NCBI GenBank assembly: GCA_020848095.1 | Contig: JADLAT010000008.1 | Coordinates: 1-64,000 of the forward strand | From: Alphaproteobacteria bacterium | Lineage (GTDB): Bacteria > Pseudomonadota > Alphaproteobacteria > Micavibrionales > Micavibrionaceae | Direction: 5' to 3' | Length of the DNA: 64,000 nucleotides | Shown: in pieces, positions 1-6,993 of the stretch | How the letters are laid out: each line of letters starts with the position of its first letter | Numbering within the stretch: position 1 is the first letter of the stretch | The notes under the pieces: generated by a model | Told to the model about the DNA's origin: nothing | The model's database searches: none | Seen by the model: only the letters and a program-made list of their open reading frames with translations | Position numbers and translations under genes: made by a program

Positions 1-93
1 CGCCGCCGTCAACGTCGTCTTACCATGGTCAACATGCCCGATCGTTCCAATATTGCAGTGCGGCTTGTTCCGCAAAAATTTCTCTTTTGACAT
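1..93 (-). CDS. tuf: Elongation factor Tu, N-terminal fragment (gene runs off the left edge)
   Basis: Only the first 31 codons are in the window. They read [20 protein letters not shown] and then [11 protein letters not shown], the universal start of EF-Tu, including the G1 P-loop GHVDHGKT that binds GTP. EF-Tu delivers aminoacyl-tRNA to the ribosome. The gene is transcribed leftwards from a strong promoter at 215-243, so this copy has its own promoter and no fusA directly upstream. The family identity is clear. The rest of the gene cannot be judged. Confidence 0.95.
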   Translation of the reverse strand, partial: MSKEKFLRNKPHCNIGTIGHVDHGKTTLTAA

Positions 94-214
94 CGCTTCT
101 ATCCTTTCACGTGTAAGCCCGTCCCCAAAGACGGCATAGGTAATTTACCGCATTGATTTAAGAACCCCCGAGGCCGTTGTCAACGGGTATTTTCAACGCA
201 GAAACTCCAAAAAA

Positions 215-243
215 TCAATAAAGCAGAGTTAAGTGCTTGTCAA
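215..243 (-). promoter_or_regulatory. Sigma-70-type promoter of tuf
   Basis: On the minus strand the sequence shows TTGACA (238-243), a 17-base spacer and TATTGA (215-220), close to the housekeeping consensus. The start point would be near 208, giving a leader of about 115 nt before the tuf ATG at 93. No other gene lies in 94-350. Confidence 0.75.
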
Positions 244-286
244 AACGATAATTCCACGCAACAGACCCATAACACCAAAAGGCCTC

Positions 287-315
287 TTGCACTTTTTTTT
301 TGATAAGGCTAGTGT
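287..315 (+). promoter_or_regulatory. Probable promoter of tRNA-Ser(GGA)
   Basis: TTGCAC (287-292), 17 bases, TAGTGT (310-315), placed about 35 bp before the mature tRNA 5' end. The tRNA-Tyr promoter here has a similar -35 (CTGCAC). The -10 is weak, so this is a moderate call. Confidence 0.45.
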
Positions 316-350
316 GCCGCCATCAAATGGGGGCTTGCACCCTATGAGCA

Positions 351-441
351 GGAGACGTGTCCGAGCGGTTGAAGGAGCACGATTGGAAATCGTGTATACG
401 TTAATAGCGTATCGAGGGTTCGAATCCCTCCGTCTCCGCCA
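351..441 (+). tRNA. tRNA-Ser (anticodon GGA)
   Basis: The acceptor stem GGAGACG pairs with CGTCTCC (431-437), followed by G and an encoded CCA (439-441). The anticodon loop is TTGGAAA with GGA at 385-387 and stem CACGA/TCGTG. The long variable arm expected of serine tRNAs and a T-arm with GGTTCGAATCC are present. It reads UCC codons. The debris of an integrated element starts just downstream. Confidence 0.96.
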
Positions 442-460
442 TTTGAATTTTTTTACTTGT

Positions 461-700
461 AAGCGCCCCTAACACCTTGAAAGGTAATGGGGTTTCTGCG
501 GTTCTAAGTCCTGTATTTCGGTGGTATTGAAATCCTCCCGGAAAGGCGAGTTTAAGCACTGCACGGCGATCAGACAGCCTCCCGGAATCCCATATTTTAT
601 GCGGGTTAGAGATAAAATCCAGAGCGGTTCTAAGTGCCGCATCGAATGAGCGCATCGGGCGCAACGATTGACCGGATTTTTTGATATGTCTCCAAAGAAA
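461..700 (-). pseudogene. C-terminal remnant of a large serine recombinase
   Basis: The minus-strand frame open from 700 encodes IKKSGQ..FDAALRTALDFI, then NPHKIWDSGRLSDRRAVLKLAF, then GLRTAETPLPFKVLGAL. This is the pattern I recall for the C-terminal ends of Pin/resolvase-type phage and ICE recombinases in alphaproteobacteria (..NPxKxWxSxxLxxRRxVLKLAF..GFRTxxxxLPFK). The catalytic N-terminal domain and zinc-ribbon region are absent: a TGA at 701-703 closes the frame upstream. There is no stop before the frame runs into the neighbouring tRNA-Ser gene. I read this as the decayed end of a lost integrative element, and recognition rests on memory of the family. Confidence 0.6.
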
Positions 701-749
701 TCAACAGCTCGTTCTATGCTGGACGCAAAGATATATCCATAATGTCCGA

Positions 750-802
750 TTGAGCATACTGACTTTCGAGGCCAGCACATTCAATCACTCTGCCACCTAT
801 CC
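750..802 (-). pseudogene. 5' half of a tRNA-Ser (anticodon CGA), truncated
   Basis: Read on the minus strand from 802: acceptor GGATAGG, TG, a D-arm (GCAGAGTGATTGAATGTGC), then an anticodon arm with stem CTGGC/GTCAG and loop CTCGAAA, anticodon CGA (766-768). After the anticodon stem the similarity stops. No T-arm (GGTTCGAATCC) and no CCTATCC to close the acceptor stem follow within several hundred bases. It looks like a tRNA cut by integration and deletion of a mobile element, next to the recombinase remnant at 461-700. Confidence 0.6.
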
Positions 803-955
803 ACATACCAGCAAGTTATAAGGCAATAATCCGATTCTTTCAAGTCAAGAAGTCGTCCAGAAAACAGGCTTTATGTATTTATTTCTGGCTTTTGAAAATA
901 TGTTTCTTTATCATCGGGCAGAAATTAAAAATACATTCTGAGTTTAATTCAGCTT

Positions 956-995
956 CATGCTCCGTATTGAAACAGAGCATGACGTCTATTAAACA
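956..995 (+). promoter_or_regulatory. Promoter with palindrome over the -35, upstream of the 1046 gene
   Basis: TTGAAA (967-972), 17 bases, TAAACA (990-995). An inverted repeat CATGCTC (956-962) / GAGCATG (975-981) brackets the -35 and could be an operator. Start point near 1002. Confidence 0.4.
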
Positions 996-1045
996 TGCTT
1001 TGTAAAGAACTCACTCGCGTAACCAAATGGCAAAGGAGAAAATCC

Positions 1046-1681
1046 ATGCACAATGATTATAAAGCCCTTCCAAAATTAACACCCATGATGACAGCGCAGG
1101 CCAAAGGAACATCGTCGATGAACAGTACAAAAAATGGGTCGCTTGATATCAATAAGGTAATAGCCGAATTTGAGAAGGAAGCTGCGCCTCCGGCACTGGG
1201 GGAGAACATCGTAGTAGATCTCGCATTTCTTGAACGGTACTTTATTTACAAAACAAACAATTCTTTAGGTGGCTTTCATCCCGATGCAAGCGTACACGGC
1301 CCGCTGGATCCTGATGAGAGTGTACAAGACACCTTTTCGGCACTTGGTATTCGTGATGAACGCCCCGGGTATCGTATTACGCTGCATGCCAATGAGGAAC
1401 ATCTGGGGCAGCTTGAAAAATTCTGTGAAGAACAGCTTGAACAGACATTCACAGCTCCCGGTGCTGTAAAGCTGTCTGCGGATGGTCTAAATGAAGATAA
1501 TACAACCACAATTGTAATCAGGGGCAATCCCTCGCGCCTTGTTTGGGATGCAATAACAAATGACCCAAAACTGGCCGAATCCATAGTGAAAGAAATAGGG
1601 CACAGCATACCCAAACAAATTCCCCCCTCCTATGAAGTTAAAAAACGATCTGAAGCGAGCGCCTCAAAGTGGACCCCATAA
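1046..1681 (+). CDS. Uncharacterised protein, 211 aa
   Basis: I do not recognise this family. The frame is open from 995, but I choose the ATG at 1046 because AAAGGAG (1032-1038) sits 7 bases before it. The product starts MHNDYKALPKL. It is soluble and acidic in the middle, with no signal peptide or membrane segment. A segment near residues 95-145 alternates charged and hydrophobic residues (RITLHANEEHLGQLEKFCEE). The C-terminus is lysine- and proline-rich. It stands alone, convergent with the FAD oxidoreductase gene, and close to mobile-element debris, so it may be accessory cargo. Confidence 0.6.
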   Translation: MHNDYKALPKLTPMMTAQAKGTSSMNSTKNGSLDINKVIAEFEKEAAPPALGENIVVDLAFLERYFIYKTNNSLGGFHPDASVHGPLDPDESVQDTFSALGIRDERPGYRITLHANEEHLGQLEKFCEEQLEQTFTAPGAVKLSADGLNEDNTTTIVIRGNPSRLVWDAITNDPKLAESIVKEIGHSIPKQIPPSYEVKKRSEASASKWTP

Positions 1682-1697
1682 ATAGTGCATTAACATC

Positions 1698-1739
1698 GTG
1701 GCAACTGGTCTCATCTGCGCGATGAGAGGCAACTGCCAC
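1698..1739. terminator. Nested inverted repeat between convergent genes
   Basis: Outer arms GTGGCA (1698-1703) and TGCCAC (1734-1739); inner arms CTCATC (1710-1715) and GATGAG (1721-1726). There is no T-run on either side, so factor-independent termination is doubtful. It lies between the convergent 1046 and 1798 genes. Confidence 0.35.
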
Positions 1740-1797
1740 GCCATTGTATCCAATAGCGTTTATATTAGCTATCCTCTATAATTTTCCACCCCTGCTT

Positions 1798-3237
1798 TTA
1801 TAGAGGTACTTTTTGTAAAAGCCTCACAATTCGCCGGGTTTTATCGCTAAACAGGTTCGGCGTGTACCATGCGCCTGCGGCGCGCTTGCTGATCTCGCCA
1901 AGCGTTGGATATGGCGCGATCATGCCTGTAACAGCGCCGATCTTTAGGCCGTTCGTAATAGCCAATGCCCACAGGCCAATCAACTCCCCCGCACCAGAAC
2001 CCACAATGGAGGCGCCGAGAATAAGCCCTTTCTTATCGGTCACAACGCGAATTTGTCCTTTGGTAGCACGTTCAGCAATGGCGCGGTCATTCTCATCAAA
2101 ATACCATTCAGCAACCTTGATATCCTCACCATGTTTTTTTCGTGCATCCTCTTCGGTCAGGCCGACTTGCGCCAGTTCAGGATCGGTATAGGTCACCCAG
2201 GGCAACGCTTTATAATCCACCTTCGCCCAGGACATTTTAAAGCAAATCTGGCGAATGATGATGCCCGCATGATAACCCGCCACATGCGTAAATTGCGGCC
2301 CGCCGGACACATCGCCAATGGCAAAGATATTACGGTTCGATGTTTTGAGGTGCGCATCCACCGTAATGCCGCGCTTTTCAAATTTCACGCCCGCTTTGTC
2401 CAGATCAAGCCCATCCATATTCGGCGCGCGCCCAGCCGCCACGAAAAGGTGAGAGCCTTTAATTTCCTGCAAAACACCGCCTTTTTCCATCACGAGCGTG
2501 ATCGTCTTATCGCCATGTTTTACCTCCTTGATCGAAACACGTTCATGCAAATCAACGCCTTCATCCACCAAAATCTGACGGATAATCGTGACATTGCTTT
2601 GATCATCGCGGGGCAAGATAGAGGCCATATCAAACACGCTGACTTTACAGCCGAAACGCCGATGCGCCTGCGCCATTTCAATGCCAATCGGCCCACCGCC
2701 AACAACCAATAAGTGATCCGGTTTTTCCCGCATAGAAAAGATCGTTTCATTGGTGAAGACTTTATCTTTTTCAAGCCCCGGAATAGGCGGAACAACGGCG
2801 CGAGAACCTGTGGCAATTACAAAATATCGCGCCTTGATAACATGATCTCCAGCCTGCACAGTATGAGGACTGGTAAAACATCCCTCTTCCAAAATAATAT
2901 TGACGCCAAGCTCTCTAAATCGCTCCGGCGAGTCATTGGGTTCAATCATTTTAATCGTATCGAAGAGGTGATCTTTCACGGCAGAAAAATCAATCTCCGG
3001 TTCATGCGGCGCTATGCCTTTAATATCACCCTTGCGGTGCATATGCGCGCGCTTGGCAGCCGCCAGCAGAGCCTTAGACGGCACACAACCAGTATTGAGG
3101 CAGTCCCCTCCCATCTCGGCTCGTTCAACCAGAACTGTATTCAAGCCAAGTTGCGCCGCCCCTGCCGCGACCGATAAACCACCAGATCCCGCACCGATGA
3201 TACATAAATCCGCTTTAATTGTTTTTGTTATGCTCAT
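1798..3237 (-). CDS. FAD-dependent pyridine nucleotide-disulfide oxidoreductase (Lpd/MerA-like)
   Basis: 479 aa, the size of class I flavoprotein disulfide reductases. Visible features are the FAD-binding GAGSGG (15-20), the redox-active CLNTGC (C46, C51), ATGSR (142-146), the NAD(P)H-binding GGGPIGIE (180-187) and the second FAD motif AIGDVSGG (306-313), then the dimerisation domain. The C-terminal catalytic HPTxxE of dihydrolipoyl dehydrogenase is YPTLGE here (Y443, E448). The C-terminal cysteine pair of mercuric reductases is missing, so neither lpd nor merA is a safe name. It is followed after 27 bp by a TVP38/DedA membrane protein, a common partner that is sometimes fused to such enzymes. 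The two presumably act together at the inner membrane. The substrate is unknown. Confidence 0.85.
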   Translation of the reverse strand: MSITKTIKADLCIIGAGSGGLSVAAGAAQLGLNTVLVERAEMGGDCLNTGCVPSKALLAAAKRAHMHRKGDIKGIAPHEPEIDFSAVKDHLFDTIKMIEPNDSPERFRELGVNIILEEGCFTSPHTVQAGDHVIKARYFVIATGSRAVVPPIPGLEKDKVFTNETIFSMREKPDHLLVVGGGPIGIEMAQAHRRFGCKVSVFDMASILPRDDQSNVTIIRQILVDEGVDLHERVSIKEVKHGDKTITLVMEKGGVLQEIKGSHLFVAAGRAPNMDGLDLDKAGVKFEKRGITVDAHLKTSNRNIFAIGDVSGGPQFTHVAGYHAGIIIRQICFKMSWAKVDYKALPWVTYTDPELAQVGLTEEDARKKHGEDIKVAEWYFDENDRAIAERATKGQIRVVTDKKGLILGASIVGSGAGELIGLWALAITNGLKIGAVTGMIAPYPTLGEISKRAAGAWYTPNLFSDKTRRIVRLLQKVPL

Positions 3238-3264
3238 TCACTTTATTTAGTGACCCATTGTAGT

Positions 3265-3993
3265 TCATACCGTTATAAGCAATGCCGCAGCAAACAATGC
3301 CGTTGCAATCTGTTTCTTTCCCTTAAACTGTTTATAGAGTGTCGGAATTAGGGCAAAAACACCCAGAAGCGCAAAAGCCAGCAAGGTTTGCACAGATACA
3401 AAATCACTTAAATTTTCTATGATCGCCAGTTGACCGCCCAGATTCACGTAAACAAAGCTGCCCGGTATAATGCCGAAAAAGGTGGTCAGGATATAAGTGC
3501 GCGACTTAACATTAAAGAGCGCCGGAACGATATTGACCAGAAAGAAAGGAAACACCGGTACAAGACGCATGAACAGCAGGTATCCGGCAGCATTATCGTT
3601 CATATTACCTTCAATACGTTTATACAACCCACCTGCCTTTTCACGCAGCGTTGTGCCAAGAGACGTCTTGGTAATAAAGAATATAATTGTCGCACCGATG
3701 GTCGCGGCAGTGACAACATAGAACGTCCCCAACCACGGCCCGAATAAAAACCCGCCCGTGAGCGTCAGGAGTGTTGCAGCGGGTAATGATAAGGCTACGA
3801 AGACGATATAAACAGCCATGAAAGCCAAAGCAGTAACAATTGGGCGAGAAGCCACAACATCCAGCATCGCTCCTTTGTTTTCCTGCAAAACCTGCAATGA
3901 AATCTTTTCATGCAGCCCGCTGGCAAAGGCTACCGCCATAAGCATGACCAGAACAATCAACGGTACCCATCTTTTTATGGTTTTTATATTCAT
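3265..3993 (-). CDS. TVP38/TMEM64 (DedA-like, SNARE-associated Golgi domain) membrane protein
   Basis: 242 aa with an N-terminal anchor (about 9-26) and further hydrophobic segments near 50-75, 85-110, 140-165 and 200-220. The signature GGFLFGPWLGTFY (about 80-92) followed by a G-rich helix is characteristic of the VTT/SNARE-assoc domain, whose members move lipids or undecaprenyl phosphate across membranes or stabilise the proton-motive force. It is first in a two-gene unit with the FAD oxidoreductase, 27 bp apart. It diverges from the arsenosugar-type operon across 3994-4218. Confidence 0.85.
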   Translation of the reverse strand: MNIKTIKRWVPLIVLVMLMAVAFASGLHEKISLQVLQENKGAMLDVVASRPIVTALAFMAVYIVFVALSLPAATLLTLTGGFLFGPWLGTFYVVTAATIGATIIFFITKTSLGTTLREKAGGLYKRIEGNMNDNAAGYLLFMRLVPVFPFFLVNIVPALFNVKSRTYILTTFFGIIPGSFVYVNLGGQLAIIENLSDFVSVQTLLAFALLGVFALIPTLYKQFKGKKQIATALFAAALLITV

Positions 3994-4165
3994 AGTGTTC
4001 CCAATATTTTATTCGTATCGTCCAAACGATTGGCTTGCATCAATATTCGATGAACAGGAAGGCAAAGTTACAAAAGCTAACGGTATGAAGGAGGCCTGAG
4101 CGTGAAGACGGTTAACTCCATGCGGTTTGCATGGCTTGTGACTGCGCCAGCGGAAGGATTATTTG

Positions 4166-4194
4166 CTGTACTGATTTATAAAATCGCAATACAG
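4166..4194 (+). promoter_or_regulatory. Dyad-symmetric element upstream of the arsenosugar-type operon
   Basis: CTGTAcTG (4166-4173) is mirrored by CAaTACAG (4187-4194), seven of eight outer pairs matching, 24 bp before the first ATG. A second small dyad, CATC-N7-GATG, sits at 4038-4052. Either could bind a regulator such as ArsR, but no regulator gene is adjacent. This is inference only. Confidence 0.25.
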
Positions 4195-4218
4195 TTTCGA
4201 TAAAATGGAGAAAAACTT

Positions 4219-4542
4219 ATGACCCAACAAACACTCACAGACGTACAGAATTACTACGGTAAGATCTTGCAGACCAATGACAACCTAAAAATAAGTGCGT
4301 GTTACGATCATGTTGCATATTACAAAGGCACGATTGCTGAATGCCCGCACAGCTTTGTTTTGGACGATCATCACGAATTTAAAACGGGGCAACCTGTACC
4401 GGTCTGCGGCAACACCGCGAACATGCTAAAAAACACGCGCTTTGCCGAACATTTCCGAGTAGAGGGCAATTTTTCTACGCATTACGGTGTGTTTGATTGC
4501 GCGCCTGAATTTTCAGGCACGAATACAGGGGTCTGCTGCTGA
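4219..4542 (+). CDS. ArsM-type arsenite methyltransferase lacking its SAM-binding core
   Basis: 107 aa. The first 28 residues (VQNYYGKILQTNDNLKISAC) resemble the extreme N-terminus of arsenosugar-pathway ArsM. From residue 29 the sequence jumps into what matches the ArsM C-terminal domain: YYKGTI, LDDHHEFKTGQPVPVCGNTA, a segment ending in HF, THYGVFDCAPEF and a terminal Cys-Cys. The whole Rossmann SAM-binding domain (roughly 230 residues in full-length proteins of about 350) is missing, yet the frame is intact. GGAG at 4206-4209 is a good ribosome-binding site. The stop overlaps the next ATG (TGATG), so the operon remains translationally coupled. It may still bind trivalent arsenic through its cysteines, but it cannot methylate as it stands. 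A recent in-frame deletion or an assembly collapse are the alternatives. Identification comes from recalled family patterns. Confidence 0.7.
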   Translation: MTQQTLTDVQNYYGKILQTNDNLKISACYDHVAYYKGTIAECPHSFVLDDHHEFKTGQPVPVCGNTANMLKNTRFAEHFRVEGNFSTHYGVFDCAPEFSGTNTGVCC

Positions 4543-5390
4543 TGCTGGGCGTTATCGGAGGGTCAGGGCTTTACGCGCTGGATGGGCTCAATATCGAACA
4601 AGAGCATGATATTGAAACGCCGTTCGGCAAACCATCGGCCCCGATTGTGCAGGGGCAATATCAGGGGCAGAGCATATTATTTCTCTCCCGCCACGGCCCC
4701 GGCCACAAATATCTGCCGCATGAGGTAAACTACCGTGCCAATATCTTTGCGCTGAAAAAACTGGGCGCGCGACGGATATTCGGTGTATCGGCGGCAGGCA
4801 GCCTGCGGCAGGAACTTAAACCCGGTGATCTGGCTCTGGCTTCGCAATACTTCGACCATACGCGGGGAAAACGGGATTACACATTCTTCGGCAATGGCAT
4901 TGCCGGGCATGCCTCCATGGCTTATCCGGTCTGTCCCGCCTTAAGTGCTGATATCAAAAGCGCAGCAAAGCGCATTAATCAACCTCTGCATAGCGGCACG
5001 ACCTATGCCTGCGTTGAGGGACCGCGCCTCGGCACACAGGCGGAGAGTTTCTTTCTCCGTGATGCGGTAAAGGCCGATCTGGTCGGTATGACCAATGTGC
5101 CGGAGGTGTTCCTGGCGCGTGAGGCACAAATGGCTTATTGCACGCTTTGCCTCGTCACAGATTATGATTGCTGGATGGACGATCCGGCGCAACATGTGAG
5201 TGTAGAGAAATTTTTCGAGGTTTATGGCGGGGCGCTGGAGAAAGCAAAAGCCGTGCTGGCAGAGCTTCTCAAAACCCCATTCACAGATACGCCAAATAAC
5301 ATTCGCAGCAGTTTGAAAACTTCAATTTTAACGCCGGACAACGCCATAAGCGCAGAGCAAAAGAAATGGCTGGATGTTCTCCGTGATTGA
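4542..5390 (+). CDS. Nucleoside phosphorylase, MtnP/PNP family
   Basis: 282 aa. Family features: GGSG (6-9) and SRHGPGH (49-55) for phosphate binding, VSAAGSL (82-88), EGPRLGTQAE (159-168) and VGMTNVPEVFLARE (181-194) around the nucleoside site, and DYD (207-209). These are hallmarks of 5'-methylthioadenosine/methylthioinosine phosphorylases, which cleave the N-glycosidic bond with phosphate. In arsenosugar clusters such an enzyme is thought to remove adenine from 5'-deoxy-5'-dimethylarsinoyl adenosine, and the neighbours point to that role here. Ordinary methylthioadenosine salvage is the alternative. It overlaps the upstream stop by one base and the downstream gene by 17 bases. Confidence 0.88.
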   Translation: MLGVIGGSGLYALDGLNIEQEHDIETPFGKPSAPIVQGQYQGQSILFLSRHGPGHKYLPHEVNYRANIFALKKLGARRIFGVSAAGSLRQELKPGDLALASQYFDHTRGKRDYTFFGNGIAGHASMAYPVCPALSADIKSAAKRINQPLHSGTTYACVEGPRLGTQAESFFLRDAVKADLVGMTNVPEVFLAREAQMAYCTLCLVTDYDCWMDDPAQHVSVEKFFEVYGGALEKAKAVLAELLKTPFTDTPNNIRSSLKTSILTPDNAISAEQKKWLDVLRD

Positions 5391-5967
5391 TCGGGTCAGC
5401 ATCATTATCCCTGTTGCGCCCGGCGAAACGGCGCATGAGCGGCTTTTGGAGGATATCAAGCATCTTAATACTGAAATTATTATTTCTTCGGAAAGTTCTC
5501 GCGCCAAAAGTCTGAATGCAGGTGCAGCAAAAGCGCGCAATCCTTTTTTATGGTTCCTGCATGCAGATAGCCGCGTGAGCGCAGAAAATATTTCGAGGCT
5601 GGAACAAGAATTAACGCGGCGCTCCAATGTACTGCATTATTTTGATCTGGCCTATGAAGAAGGCGGGCTGGCTACGCTCAATGCCTGGGGTGCGAATATC
5701 CGCTCGCGCCTGTGCGGCCTTCCCTATGGTGATCAGGGATTTTGCATCTCTAAAACGCTCTTTGAAAAGATCGGAGGTTATCCTGAGAAGGTGTCTTACG
5801 GTGAGGACTTGCTGTTTATTCGCTGTGCCAAACGCGCCGGGATCAGGCTCAATCGCATACCCTCAAAATTAAAAACCAGCGCCCGTAAATATCACCAGCA
5901 TGGCTGGCTGAGATTGACCGTTCTGCGGCAGCGGCAAATGATAAAACTGATGAAGCAGGAACTATGA
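5374..5967 (+). CDS. Glycosyltransferase family 2, rSAM/selenodomain-associated type 2 (TIGR04283-like)
   Basis: 197 aa GT-A fold protein. It starts VSIIIPVAPGET, has FLHADSR (about 68-74, the DxD-like site), LPYGDQGFCI (about 116-125) and YGEDLLFI (about 141-148), the usual landmarks of this short glycosyltransferase family. The family is named for co-occurrence with radical SAM genes. In arsenosugar operons it probably transfers the modified ribose or a glycerol unit. The start overlaps the phosphorylase gene by 17 bases and the stop overlaps the next start (ATGA). The exact substrate is unproven. Confidence 0.85.
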   Translation: MFSVIDRVSIIIPVAPGETAHERLLEDIKHLNTEIIISSESSRAKSLNAGAAKARNPFLWFLHADSRVSAENISRLEQELTRRSNVLHYFDLAYEEGGLATLNAWGANIRSRLCGLPYGDQGFCISKTLFEKIGGYPEKVSYGEDLLFIRCAKRAGIRLNRIPSKLKTSARKYHQHGWLRLTVLRQRQMIKLMKQEL

Positions 5968-6623
5968 GCACAGTCATCGCCATTTTTGTTAAAACGCCGT
6001 CCTTGTCACCTGTCAAAACAAGGCTGGCTGAAGGCATTGGCAAAGAGAAGGCGTTGGAGTTTTATCAGTTAAGTCTTCAGTGCGTGCAGGAAACAGTCAA
6101 ATCAGCAGATATATCTGCCTATTGGGCGATCGCCGAAGAAAACGGATTAGCCGACCCGCTATGGCAGGATTTAACAGCGCTTTGGACAGGCGAAGGGAAT
6201 CTAGGAGAGCGGCAGCATCACATTTACGAATCTTTGCTGCAAAAACATAACAGGGTTATTCTCATCGGTGCGGACGCGCCGCAGCTGTCTAAAAACATTC
6301 TGGAGCAGGCTATTTTAAAACTCGACACACATGACTTTGTCATTGGCCCGGCGCGGGATGGTGGCTATTATTTGTTTGGCGGAAAAGTCTCAACGCAGCA
6401 AAAAATCTGGACCTCCATACCGTGGAGCACCAGCATAACACGAGAGCGGTTAGAAACAGGCCTGCCGTCAATACCCGCCCGTTTGCAGGTGCTAACCGAT
6501 GTGGATACCAAAAATGACCTCAAATTTATTACACAGGAAATGCCTCAAAACAGAAATGCGCAGCAAAAACAACTTATAGAATGGATTGAAAATTATGAAC
6601 GTCCTGTTTCTCTGCACGGGTAA
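5964..6623 (+). CDS. rSAM/selenodomain-associated transferase type 1 (TIGR04282, DUF2064)
   Basis: 219 aa nucleotidyl/glycosyltransferase-like protein. The N-terminus IAIFVKTPSLSPVKTRLA carries the K..P..VKTRL signature. ILIGADAPQLS (about 98-108) and IGPARDGGYYLFG (about 126-138) are the other family motifs. It overlaps the type 2 transferase by 4 bases (ATGA) with AGGA as ribosome-binding site, and its C-terminus overlaps the start of the ArsC-type gene by about 29 bases. The TIGR04282/04283 pair next to a nucleoside phosphorylase and arsenic genes is what ties this operon to arsenosugar-type chemistry. Confidence 0.85.
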   Translation: MSTVIAIFVKTPSLSPVKTRLAEGIGKEKALEFYQLSLQCVQETVKSADISAYWAIAEENGLADPLWQDLTALWTGEGNLGERQHHIYESLLQKHNRVILIGADAPQLSKNILEQAILKLDTHDFVIGPARDGGYYLFGGKVSTQQKIWTSIPWSTSITRERLETGLPSIPARLQVLTDVDTKNDLKFITQEMPQNRNAQQKQLIEWIENYERPVSLHG

Positions 6624-6993
6624 CTCCGCCCGCTCAATTCTGGGTGAAGTCATTTTCAACGCGATGTTTTCCGCGCATGGCCGCGCCTATAGCGCCGGCA
6701 GTAAACCCGTAGGGGCGGTCAACCCGCTTGCGCTCTCTGTGCTGCAAAAACACGGCCATAGCGTGGAAGGCTTACGCAGCAAAAATATCGATGAATTTAT
6801 AAAAGAGGATGCGCCCACCATTGATCTGGTCATCAGCGTTTGCGACTCCGCCGCAAATGATTGCCCCATCTGGCCCGGTCAAGGCAAGCCGGAACGTCTA
6901 CACTGGCCATTACCTGACCCTGCGACACAAGAGGATTTCGAAAGGACTTATCAGGTTGTAAAATATAGAATCAATACGATTTTTATCCCTTAA
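6595..6993 (+). CDS. Low-molecular-weight phosphatase/ArsC-type arsenate reductase
   Basis: 132 aa from the ATG at 6595; a TTG nine bases earlier is less likely. VLFLCTGNSARS gives the P-loop CX5R (C7 to R13) with the serine that follows. VISVCDSAANDCPIWPG and the HWPLPDPA segment with the general-acid aspartate are typical of ArsC of the LMW-PTP class, which reduces arsenate to arsenite with thiol help. The C-terminal helix is a little short. It is last in the operon. Its 3' end overlaps the convergent radical SAM gene by 11 bases. Arsenite is the ArsM substrate, so the placement makes sense. Confidence 0.85.
   Translation: MNVLFLCTGNSARSILGEVIFNAMFSAHGRAYSAGSKPVGAVNPLALSVLQKHGHSVEGLRSKNIDEFIKEDAPTIDLVISVCDSAANDCPIWPGQGKPERLHWPLPDPATQEDFERTYQVVKYRINTIFIP

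Noticed and set aside
401..664. An 87-codon minus-strand frame with a C-terminus reading ETEGFEPSIRY
   Set aside because: Its end runs through the tRNA-Ser gene, a well-known artefact. Only the upstream part has meaning, as the recombinase remnant.
2053..2712. 219-codon plus-strand frame opposite the FAD oxidoreductase
   Set aside because: It is antisense to conserved motifs of the flavoprotein and shows no family signal.
1798..3237. Naming the flavoprotein merA (mercuric reductase)
   Set aside because: No N-terminal metal-binding domain and no C-terminal cysteine pair, and no other mer genes nearby.
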